64,000 nucleotides of DNA from positions 1-64,000 of the forward strand of contig JAVGVS010000290.1 in assembly GCA_032718565.1 (NCBI GenBank). Direction: 5' to 3'. Within the stretch, counting starts at the first letter, position 1. Each line of letters opens with the position of its first letter. The notes under the pieces were generated by a model that was not told the DNA's origin, searched no databases, and saw only the letters and a program-made list of their open reading frames with translations. The position numbers were made by a program, and so were the translations under genes. This DNA comes from Distichodus sexfasciatus (taxonomy: Eukaryota > Chordata > Actinopteri > Characiformes > Distichodontidae). Shown here piece after piece: positions 26,701-38,882 of this stretch.

Positions 26701-29700
26701 TGCGTATTCCCGGCCGCTGAACCACTACCAGAAACTGGGATCACTGTTATGTGTGTAAGGCAACATCAGACAACGGCTCAGGCGTTTGGTTTCTAATTTT
26801 GTAGAACAAAATGTCACAAAGTCTAACGCAAAATGACTGATTTCTGGCTGGTGAGTAATTCCTGGATAGCATGTGGACCCCAGGGAGTGACCCAATCCTG
26901 GATATCGGCCCTCGAGGGCCCAAACTCTTCATCCCTGTTATAAAATGTACATTTGTGATGTTTTGTCTACAAAACGTATCACGCAAGTCTACTTTTTTAG
27001 TGTTTATATTTTCTCGCCTTGTGCATTTTTCAGATGATGAACTCCCTACGCTCCTTGCGCAACAGCGCAGCGAAAAAACGGGCCAAGGTGAGCTTGAGCA
27101 GCTCCGAGCCGGACCCGGACAGCCCAGACTCCGCAGTAAAGCTGGAGCCAACACTAGACTCTCCCTCTCGCACCTCCCCATCCGTGACCAGCCCCCTGAG
27201 CGAGAGCAGCCTGTCCAGCCTTTATTCGCCTCCCACGCCCACTAGCAACGGCACTAAGAGCAGGTGCTAATGTTGGTTCGGTTCTTTTTTGTTGTTGTTG
27301 GGGTTTTTTATGTTTTTTTTTCCCTATGTGGACAGTACCACAGTTCTTCACAGATCCACTCAGATCCTGGAAGTGTAAAATTCGATAATCCAGCTATAAA
27401 TTTTTTTTTTTTTTTTTAAGCGTTCAGATTGAGTGCAGAGAGTTAGATGCAGAGTAGATGTCAGCAATTCTTCGACTTCATAGATATGTGATTTTTGCAG
27501 CATTATGTCCTTGAAATTACAGTTACGGTTGTATATTTGAATATCGTTGACTGTAATGAATCAAATGTATAGCGGTGGCTGTTTGATCAGTTAGAGACGA
27601 GGGCTATGAGTCATCGTTCTGTTTGCCTTTTAAGCCTTACACACACACACTGTACAGTCAAAAGTTTCCCATTCAATGTTTTATTCTTTATTATCATGAC
27701 TATTTACATTGTAGATTCTCACTGAAGGCACTATGAATGAACACATATGGAATTATGTAGTAAACAAAAAGTGTGAAATAACCCAGAACATGTTTTATAT
27801 CTTAGATTCTTGCAAATAGCCACGCTTTGCTTTGATCACTGCTTTGCACACTCTTGGCACTCTCTCGATGAGCTTCATGAGGTCGTCACCTGAAATGGTT
27901 TTCCAACAGTCTTGAAGGAGTTCCCAGAGATGCTGAGCACTTGTTGGCCCTTTTGCCTTCACTCTGCCGTCCATCTCATCCCAAACCATCTCATTTGGGT
28001 TTGGTCAGGTGACCGTGGAGGCCAGGCCATCTGGCGCAGCACTCCATCACTCTCCTTCTTGGTCATATAGCCTTTACACAGTTCATTCATAGTTTTGATG
28101 CCTTTAGTGAGAATCTACAACGTAAATAGTAATGAAAATAAAGAAGTGTAGTGTATTTGCCTCATTTTCTCCCAGAATTGCACAACACAGTCATTTGGTT
28201 TCTTTGTCTGGTGAAACTAATGCATGATTCAAGCGTGCCACTGCCAAATGACAGGTCTTCAATATCAGTGCATGGAAAAGTTTATTTTAGTGACAGTTCC
28301 TCATACATTTCACTTCGAATGCACGTCTGAAGAACGTCATGTAAGTCTGTTTAAAACACGAGCACAATTGATGTAGGCCCTTTTGTGAGGGATTCTTTTT
28401 AACAGCTCAGGGTGATCAGGCATGGAATCACAACGTTTACAGTATTTGTCCAGTTCCTGTAGACCAGGGGTGTCAACTAGAGCTGAAACGATTATTCGAA
28501 TAACTCGAATAATTCGATGACAAAAAATGGTCGAGGCAATTTTTCTAGAATAGAATCGAAGCTTCATTTAAGTCATTTAAATCGCTACAGCATATTTTTT
28601 TCATAGTTCGTTCAGGAACGCACTGAACCCTTTATTGTGACGCGGCTCCGAGGCGTGCGCAGGGGATTGTGAGAAATGCAGTTCCAGAAGTTCCAGAAAG
28701 GCCAAAAGTAACTCATTTTATTGGCCGAATTGGTTCAAAATGACCCTTGAACTTCACGTTTCTTCATTTTCAATTGAATACAACAACATAAAGCGTATAT
28801 GACTAACTTCTGCTCACACTAGAATAAGCCTAATAACAAATGTATTGTCATTTGTATTTACATTTTTAAAATCCGATTACTCGATTAATCGATAAAATAA
28901 TCAATAGATTACTCGTCATTTGTTGCAGCCCTACTGTCAACCTGAAATACACAGTGGGCCAAAATTGAAAACTTGGACAAAGTCGCGGGCCAGCCTTGAT
29001 ATGTATTGCAAAAATGTCTACAATCTAGGAAGTTTTTCCTTCTCTTCACATATACCGATGAACCTTTTCATATGGAAACAAACTTACGTTTTGCTTAAAC
29101 ATTGAAATTGGAACAAGCAAAAGTTAACACTCTAAACACATGTGAAATCAAATGTCAAATAAAAGACATCTGTGGCATTCATTTCTTAAATAAAAGGAGG
29201 AGAAAAAAGAGCAGAGCATTCTGGGATTTGTAGTAATAGCGGTGCATGCGCTGTCTCCCAGCGGGCCAGCTCTAGTAGATATTTGGTATTATCTTGCGGG
29301 CCAAATATAATTACACCGCGGGCCTGAGTTTGACATCTATGCTGTAGACACATATGTTCCAGAAATTCTCCACCAGGATGATGAACATTATAGATAAAAG
29401 AAGAAGCAAATATAGTGGGATAGATTTCTGTATATCGTTGAGTTGTGACATATAAATTCAACACATCCTGATGAAACCTTTGCTGCCAAATCCCAGCCAG
29501 AAAAAAGGCCAATAAACCAGCAGTTACACGAGTCGTCACATCAGCTCTACGTGTCTAACGCTTCAATTCATCATTGCAGCCCTGCAAGCTCAGCGGTTAG
29601 GACATGCCCTGCTAGAGTGCCATCTGGGAAACAGAGGACCCCGTCCTCGGTGTCGGCAAATTCTCAAGGTACGTTAGCCGTAGCTTTTTGAGTGCCGTGT

Positions 29701-32700
29701 CTACCGCCCGATCACTACTCTGAACGATTCCTGTATTTGTATGGCGTATAATGTTGATCTGTGTATGAACTGGGCTGCAGATTTCCAGCCGTCGCTTTCT
29801 GATGCCACCGTAAGTGTGATCGGTCAGAGAGTAGCTTACTCTAATGGAACGTCAGAAGAAGAGAGATCTAGAGAAGCAACGTCACCCCGTCATGTGAGAC
29901 CTGCCGGACGCGAGCCTCTCCGTGCTCTCAGGCCTGCCAAAGGTGAGCTGCAGTAGATAACATTGTGACAAGAATCACAGTGCTTTTGCAAACGTTATGC
30001 CATTGCTGGATATTGGTCTTATACTATTCATTTCAGTTCAATTTATTGTATCGATATATTTTAATTTAGTTTTACAGCAGACGTTGGCACTAGAGCTGAA
30101 ACGATTATTCGAATAACTCGATTACAAGAAATGGTCGTTTTTCCAGAATCAAAGCGTCGTTTAATTCATTGCACTCTCTAGCGCTTGCGCCGCTTGTGTT
30201 TCACACGGACGCTTATTAATGATCCACAACGTTTTCAGTGGCGCGATCAAGACAAGACCTGATCCCTCAGTACGTGAAAGTATTTGTGAGATATCCCGTG
30301 AACAGAAATAAACACGTAAAAACCCATAAATGATATTTTTGCTATGTAAACATACGCCCTGTTTGTGAGCGCCTGTGTTAGCGCTGAAACGCTCCAGTTC
30401 ACTTTAAACGTCCCCTTTATTACAGACAAAATGCGTATGTTCGCTGCTAAACAACCACAACAACCAGCGTTCTCCTCACAACACAGTCGTTTATTGAGTT
30501 TCCCATAGATTTTCCATCGTTTATTGTGGAGCGCTCCATCCTATCCTTGAGTCTCCCGTCACGCTTGCTCAACACGTCAGAGCTATGGCAATAGTTTTGC
30601 GCCAAAATTCTAAGCGTGCCGTGGAACTTCGGCTAGCAAAATGTCTTGTCTTTACACGCTCACCCCTGCGCCTTCCACATTCACGTGCCACGTGACAATC
30701 AGTCACACGTCCCAAAATGATATTTATTTCATATTTTTCTTTCCCCGAAACGTTTTTAAAGGCTTTTTCTCTAATTCTCTAATGAAGAACCTGGAATTTA
30801 CAATGAATCGGCTGTTTGTAGTTATTGTTATGTGTTGCTGACTTCAGCCAGTATCCTAGTCTGCTAATGTTCCCTTTAAATCCTTTAATTTTGCAGAGAT
30901 TGCGCCACTAACGTCTGATTATTTCAACATCTTGCCATTTGGCAGTGCATCCCAAATCATCTGTATTTGCTGCCTAAAGCTGAGCGAGTATCAGCAGATA
31001 CACTGCTGAGCAAAAATACTGTGAATATTGTGCTTAATACAGGAAAAATAAAGTGAGTGATTATTTGTCATCGTGAACACAGCACAGCACACAGTGCACC
31101 ACAACCAAATGTGAGCTCTGCATTTAACCCGTCCGTGAAGGAGCAGCGGGCAGCCAACGAGGGCAGCGCCCGGGGAGCAGTGCTTGGGGACGGTACCTTG
31201 CTCATGAGTACCTCAGTGGTAACTTGACCGGCCCTGGATTCGAACCTGCGACCTTCTGATCACGGGGCGAACGCCCTACCGTTACGCCACGAACTTCCCC
31301 CTAAATATTTAAGGCACTGCTGTGAGCGGCCAGGTTTTTTTTTATGTAGGGTCTTTAACCTCAATTTGATTAGTGTCCAATTCAGTTCCACGTCAAGGCC
31401 ACATTTAACGGCCGATAATTAAGAAGCAATCGGACATGAATGGAACAGCGCTGACGCAGCACACTGTGAAAGTAGAGCTGAAACGATTATTCGAATATCA
31501 CGAATAATTCGAGTACAAAAAGGGATTCGAGTGCATCTCTATTTTTCATGGTATTTAGTCCAAGTGTAATGTGGTCATAATTTTATGGCGGTAATAACTA
31601 CTCTGACTGCTGCATTTCAAACAAAATGGAGTTTGATGAAGCACCTTGTTTGCACAAACAGAATAAAGCATTGCATTAAGTCAGCCTAGAAGTAATAAAC
31701 ACGTTTGTGACTCTGCACGGCGAAACCAGTCGCTTGTCGCAACGGAGGTTTCCGAGCGTTTATGTTGCGCGGGGTAAAATTTGGGATTTTTTGTTTTTAG
31801 TGTTTTGAAACAGTGGAAGGTCTATACTGTACTGTTGGGAATAAATTTTGCTGAAAAACTTACGCTTTCCATCCTAAAAACGTGACTTTCTTGAGGTGAG
31901 GAATTCAATTCCAGCAGAATGTTCAAAGTTTCGGTTTTGACCGCTCTACTCCAATATTTAGGGTAAATCCACTGGTTGACTAGCGTGAAGATATTTCTCT
32001 GGAATCCATCTGCATCTCCCGAGTTCAGTTAACCTAACGCAGGTAGGCTATCCGTGTGGCAGTGAATGCAGCGTAGGCTACCGTAAATACAAACGTAGCC
32101 GCGACCGCACCAAGCGTCTGTGAGTGCTAGTCAACTTCAAAGGCAGATTTCTCCGTTTCTCACTTGGCGTGACAGGAGAAACCCGACTCCTTTGAACGTT
32201 GATATCTCAGTCATATGTCGATGTAGGCATCGTTTCCAAGGTTGATTTATGCCCTTTCATGAAAACATAACTCAGTTTTGAAAATTTGCGACAAGCGACT
32301 GGAGAGTCACATTTATCAGTTTCTCATAAAGGACAGCGTTTTAGTTTGCCAATATGCAGGTGGAAGAAAGCAATTTGGCTAATATTAAAATTATTAAACA
32401 TCGCAGAGCAGAATCTGTGGTAACACCAGTGTTTTTATCAAATCTGCTTGGTTCCATTGAAAGCCTGTCAAAATGAATGTCGGACTGCTGGCTTTAGCCT
32501 GACTCTTGTTTGTCTTTCAGGTTCTCAGACACACAGCACAAGGGTTTCACCAACCAGTGACATGTCTGAAGGAGTGGTCGGCCGAGGTAATATTGCTGCT
32601 GCTTCTTACTTCAATTTCAACAGTCAGAGCCAAGTTTAACCCCCGGGACACAAATTATCTCACGACTTGCCAGCTCTGTTGAGCTCATTTGATAAAAATT

Positions 32701-35700
32701 ATTTCAGTAATGTTTTGATTCCACAGAAGTCCATGTGGTGTATCATTCGTACTGTTTCCTATGGTTTCGTTTGCCTTTGGGGTCATTTCTTCTATTGGAA
32801 TTGTGCTTCTCCACAGGAGTATTTGGCTCGGCTACGTATTCCAGTTGTTCCGGAGGGGGTGCAACTCCCGAGCAGGACGAGTTCATCGCCAAAGCCCCCT
32901 GGGAGCCACCGGCCGGAGTGTATGGTCATGCGTTTTCTGCTGCCCATATGAATTCTGACGAGAGTCCCGAGTCAGAGGAATCGACGGTGAGAAGCAAACA
33001 CCCTCGACAATGATTCTGGTTGATTTTCACGCTACATTGCGGTCTCGACGTCGTGTGCATTCAGGATACAGATGTTCAAGTTGATATATTTACAGGAGAA
33101 ATTGAACGTTTCCAAGTTTGCGAGGGATAAGATGCGGCAAAACCGTTTGGAGCAGCAGGAAGCCCAGTCCTCGCACGGCGAACGTCAGCGCGTGGAGCGA
33201 ATGCGGCACCGCCTTAAACACAAGCTGTCAGAAGTGGCCTCAGACAAGATCTCGTCTCTAAAAGGTAATGGTTCAACTCGCTTAATGTCACGTGCCTTCC
33301 GTTTCGTAATCGCTTGACTCACCCTGGCTTCTTTTTTACGTCCTCCGTCCAGATTTGCAGCTGAATGGTAGCGTTGTAGCGTCAAGTAAGACTGAAGTGC
33401 TCTCTGATGATTTGCCGTCAAGCCCGACCAGCCTGCAGGCCCCACAGAGTCCAGTCAAATGTTTCAGTCCTCCTCATCAACCCAGCCCCCCTACGGTCCT
33501 CCCCACTAGACACACACTGCCACGTTTGAGGAGAGCTCCTAGTCTGAACAGGACGCGGCCATCTCTCTCAAACAGCACCGGTGAGCGTCACCCGTTCTCC
33601 AGCTCTTATGGCGTTAAAAGGTTTAATTTGAACTTCGGAATCGTTTTTTTTTAGCGATTTCTCATTTTCTCAAAGTGATTGATTAGAAGATCTCCCAATG
33701 TCGTGACAATAAATGGTCAGTTTCGCAAGGGCATGTGGTTACTCGATTCTGACAAGTGGGAAATCATCAAAGCAGGAAGTTTCCAGGCGCTCCGTTGCGG
33801 TCATCCTGTAAGGTTAGGGCTGTGAGACCGGGAGGCCCAGACGTAGGCATACTCCGTTCTTCAGTGTCATGACCCAGTAAGGTCAGTAAGGCCCAGGAAG
33901 TTCCTCATATCAAAGAAACAGTCGTCACTAGTCACCTCGGCAATTTTGAGCCAATACGAACGTTGCTAAAAGGGTTAAAATTCAGTGGTGCTTTCTACGC
34001 TCGGACGCGCGTCGGCTCAAAGCGCTGAAGCACCGCCCACTAGTACAGAGCCCCTACCCATCGACTGTAAAACACATGCAGTGACAGGATCGTGAGCACA
34101 GTCTGGGCTAATCCGGAATACAACGCGGGATAACGGCGGGGAAAAATTTAAGCAGGAGGACAGCGGAGGGAACGGCTAAAATGAGAGAGCTGATCGAGCA
34201 GATAGTTTGCTAACTCACATTTTACCATGCGTGAGCTAGCTCACACGGATTAGCCGCGCGTTCTCATGCATTCGCTAATCATTTGGAGTTCTTTACAAGA
34301 GGTTAAACCTGCCCATTTCATATTTTACAGTTTATCGCTACACGAAATAGCTAAACGTACACTTGGTGGTTCAACGCCAGCCACCGGCGGTGAGGGAATG
34401 GAGACATTAGGAACCGCTTCAGACTTAGCATACGACAGACTCTCTTAGCGAACTTGCCCAGACTAGCAGGTACGCTACTGACGCTATGCAGGTGGGCAGG
34501 GCCAGAGCAGTAGATCTGGGCAGGGCTATGCCAAACGTGACCTCTCCACGTAAGCAGGCTGCGTTTTAGTCCCACCCTACTTAGACCTTCCGTGAAAAGC
34601 TGTTAAACTGCATAACTCCACAACGTCGTAAAAAACGGACTTCAAACACAGTTTTCTGACACGTTTCACATGTTACCAAACCAAGGATGGGTTTTTACCT
34701 TTAATATTAGCCCACAGACTTCACTAAGTTAATCACAAACAAATCTCTCCTTGGAAACTTAAAAAGTTAGTTATGGGGTCTTAGTAACTACTGTGATTTT
34801 AAAGTAAACTTTATCCACACTTCTTTTGGGCATTTTACCGGACTTTTGGCTATTAGGCACTTGATGCCCTGACCAAGATTATCAAGCCATGTTGATAGAT
34901 TGCTACAGAAAGTTCCCATAAAAACTAGGGATGCACCAATCCGATACGCGGATCGGATATCGGTCCGATAACGACTCAAATAGCTGGGTCGGGTATCGGT
35001 GGCATTGGGCCGATCTGTGGAGCCGATCTGTAAATTGTAGGTTTTCTACGGTTGCATATGCGTTCACGCTCGGTTCGCTCGACATTCACGCTAATTCCTA
35101 CATATAGAAATGACAGTGAGCAGAACTATATGTATAAGCAAATTATATTATTTTATTTTCTTTAACAACACCAGCTCTAGCTCGCCATCTTTGCGTTCCT
35201 CGCTGTGTTTGTTAGCGCCCGCGTCTCTCACAGGGAAGTCCGACATTCACAAAAGTTCCATCCAGTTCCGTCAAATCTTCCCTTTTATTACAGACAAAAC
35301 TTATATTTTAGCTGATAAATAGCAAAAACAACCAGCGTTCTACTCACAATGCAGCCGTTTACTCGATGTTTTTAATTGTTTAGACGCGAGTTTGACATCT
35401 TATTGTGTGGAACGCCGTTAGGGCAAACGACTCTCATGTGGAACGCCATCATGTCAAAAATGAGTCCAAAATGAGATGTAGGCTAAAATTAGTAAATTAT
35501 TCCGATTTTTTTTTTACATTCTGTAATGTTAGAGAGTAAAAAATAAATATAGAAAGATGCATTATTTGTTATAAAATAATTTTATTCTATATCCAGATGG
35601 ATTCCAAATGGATAAAGAAGTGTGTCCACCTGCACTAACCTTATTTTTCTTCCGTAGTACTAAGCCATAAAATATCTCTTCATCCAATAAAACAGACACT

Positions 35701-38059
35701 GTCCTTATGTCCTAAACACAACAACATAAGGCGTGTACGGCTAACTTCTACACAAACACTGTAATAAGTCTAATAACAAAGGTATAGACAAACGCCCCAA
35801 ATTCTCTTAGGACTGTAAAGGTAAAAATAACCTGGTATCGGATGAAATTTGTACAAAGGATAAGCCCGATACCAAAATAAGGCATCGGCGCCGGTATTGG
35901 AACTGAAAGAACTTGGTCCCGGTGCATCCTAATAAAAACAAGTGTATCACCCAGAGTTTATAGGCCACAAGTCTTGTGGGGTGTTCACAAATAAAAACGA
36001 TTCATTTTCACAAAAGTCAGTCTGTTTCTAGATGCTTGGTTAACCGTATTTTTTTCACGTGTAGTGAAACCTGAAACCCATGACCTAGAATCCCTCAATG
36101 GATGTTTTGTATCTTTCCATTGCAGAAGATTTCCACGCCTACTAAGAAGGATCCTCATGAACAGCAAGCACTGCGACCATTCTCTAAGCCAGATGTGGCC
36201 CTCACTCAGAGCTTTAGACTGCTTAACTCCGACGACTGGTGAGTGTGCCACCTACGGAACTGAGACGTTATGCCAGCAACTGATGTTACTGTTACGTTAC
36301 CACACGTCCCTTTTGATCTCATTGACGTACATAACCAATGATTTACTGAATGTGATGCCGTTCAAGTCGCAGTATTTAAAGCTGACATTTAAGCCGTCAT
36401 TATTAGTTTGACACTGAGGTTGAGTTTGCAAGCTTGACTAAGATCAAAGATGATGCTGTCGTTTCTTGCGTTACAACAGAGTGACGGTTTAGCAGTTAGG
36501 CCTAGGACTAAATGTGACCCTCCACAGCAAAACCAGTCGCTTGTCGCAAATTTTCAAAATTGAGTTGTGATGTTTTCATGAAAGGGCATAAATCAAGCTT
36601 CAAAACGCTACCTATGTTAGATATCACGGCAAGTGAGAAACGGAAAATCTGCCTTTGAAGTTGACTATCGTAGCACTCTGAGCGGCTTCGGTCTTGATCG
36701 CGGCTACGATTTGCATTCTGGTGATCTCGCTGCATTCACAACCTGCGGATAGCCTGCCAGCGTTAGGTTAACTGAACTCTGGAGCGAGCCCAGTTCGGAG
36801 AAATATCATCGCAGCTAATTCGTGGATTTACGTAAATATTGAAATGCAGCGGTCAAAACCCGGAAACTTTGAACATTCTGCTGGATTGAATTCCTCACCT
36901 CAAGAAAGTCACGTTGTTAGGATGGAAGGGTAGGGTTTTTCAGTGAAATTCAATCACAACAATGCAGTATAGACCTTCACTGTTTCAAAACACTAAAAAA
37001 CCGTCCAGAATTTTACTTACGCAGCATAAGCGCTCGTTTTCTCGGAAACCTGGTTTTTGCCGTGGAGGGTCTGGAAATTCTTAGCCGATGATGATCAAAT
37101 AATTGGCTTTTCACTGAATATTATTGTCCCCTCGTTATGGTCATCTAAATGACCTCATTGGATGTAGTAGTTATACTCTAAAGTTGATCTTTTTATTGTA
37201 ACCTTGCCTAAATAAATATTGTTTGCTTGATAAAATTGATCATTTTTAGACTGTAGCAAACAGGATTTAATAGGTTTGTGGAAGTTGAATGAGGAAATTA
37301 GTATAGCGAGAGCAAACATAAAGGACTTGATATACCAAAATTTAGAGCATTGTTAAAAGGGGAGTGTTCATTTCTCCTAATGCAGATAATTACAGGCATT
37401 AAATGAGAGACCGATCCATTGAGAGCAAAGTCGGTGTTTGAACTTCATGTTAAGAGTCGTTGTGCAGTGTCTGCAGTTGAAATTGCAAAATGTCTGTTCT
37501 ATTGTCAAGTAAAGTGTCATTTAAAATAACCTACTTTATCTCCTTGGCCTTGCCTCTTTAGGAGAAGAAATAGAGGGGCTGGCTTTCTTACGTAGTTTAG
37601 CGCAGTATCACTCTGACGTGCTCACCAGCAGGCTTCATGATGTCTGCCTTGCTCTCATTCAGGAGGTGAGACACTACATCGCACACCTCAGTCGCTGGAC
37701 CAACACTCCTAATTCCACTTTTGTGTCATCCGAACTTAAAGAACTTTCTTTCTTTCTTTCTCTCTCTTTCTCTCACATTCTTTCTTTCATTCATTTATTC
37801 ATTTCTTTCTCTCTCTCATTCTTTCTTTGTTCATTCATTCATTCATTTCTTTCTGTCTTTCTCCCTACTCACATTCTTTCATTCATTCATTCATTCATTC
37901 ATTTCTTTTCTCTCTCTTTCTCTCTCTCATTCTTTCTTTCATTCCTTCATTCATTCTCTTTCTCCTCTCTCATTCATTTTCATTCATTCATTTCTTTCTC
38001 TCCCTCACTTTCTCTCTCTCTCTCTCTCTCTCTCTCGTTCATTCATTCATTCATTTATT

Positions 38060-38091
<32 letters not shown>

Positions 38092-38267
38092 ATTCATTCT
38101 TTCATTCATTCATTTCTTTCTGTCTTTCTCTCTCTCACATTCTTTCATTCATTCATTCATTCATTTCTTTCTCTGTCTTTCTCTCTCTCACATTCTTTCT
38201 TTTCATTCATTTCTTTCTCTCTTTTTCTCTCTCATTTCATTTTCATTCATTCATTTTCTTTCTCTCC

Positions 38268-38307
<40 letters not shown>

Positions 38308-38438
38308 CATTCATTCATTTTATTTCTCTCTCTCTCTCTCTTTCTCTCTCTCTCATTCATTCTTTCATTCGTTTCTTTCTTTCTCTCTCTCTCATTCATT
38401 CTTTCTTTCATTCTTTCCTTCATTCTTTCATTCATTCA

Positions 38439-38492
<54 letters not shown>

Positions 38493-38847
38493 CCTTCATT
38501 TCATTCATTTCTTTCTCTCTCTCTTTCTCTCTCATTCATGCTTTCATTCATTTCTCCTCTCTCTCTCTCCCCTCTTTCTCTCTCTCTCTCCTATCTCTCT
38601 CTCCCTCTCTCCATTCATTTCTTTTTCTTTTCTCTCTTTCTCTCTCATTCTTTCTTTCTTTCATTGTTTCTTTCTCTCTTTCTCTCTCATTCTTTCTTTC
38701 TTTCTTTCTTTCATTTCTTTCTCCTCTCTTTCTCTTTCTCTCATTGATTCTTTCTTTCATTCTTTCTTTCATTCATTCATTTTCTCTCTCTCTCTCTCTC
38801 TCTCTCACTCTCTCTCTCTCTCTCTCTCATTCATTCATTCACTCATT

Positions 38848-38882
<35 letters not shown>

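Larger units (their letters stand above)
28281..29554 (-). pseudogene. Unrecognised antisense open frame split by nested hAT elements
   Basis: On the minus strand inside TOGARAM1 intron 6, an open frame runs from 29554 (after an in-frame TAG) to 29350. It resumes at 28456 after the transposons and ends in TGA at 28337. Removing the outer element and one copy of its 8-bp duplication makes the two parts join in the same frame, about 110 codons in all. The first part has a hydrophobic stretch (VTAGLLAFFLAGIW), then LYVTTQRYTEIYPTIFASSF. The second has LDKYCKRCDSMPDHPELLKR. An AATAAA lies 55 bases after the stop (28286-28281). No poly(A) tract follows, so it does not look like a recent retrocopy. 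I do not recognise the family. It may be a last exon of a small gene, now interrupted. Confidence 0.45.

Noticed and set aside
27795..27989. Tc1 transposase tail as evidence for an active transposon
   Set aside because: Only the C-terminal part is open; the upstream catalytic region is missing or frame-broken and one terminal repeat is truncated.
34903..35322. Pairs of 60-70-codon frames repeated almost identically at 44020-44412
   Set aside because: They recur because both lie in copies of the same non-autonomous hAT element; there are no transposase or host protein features.
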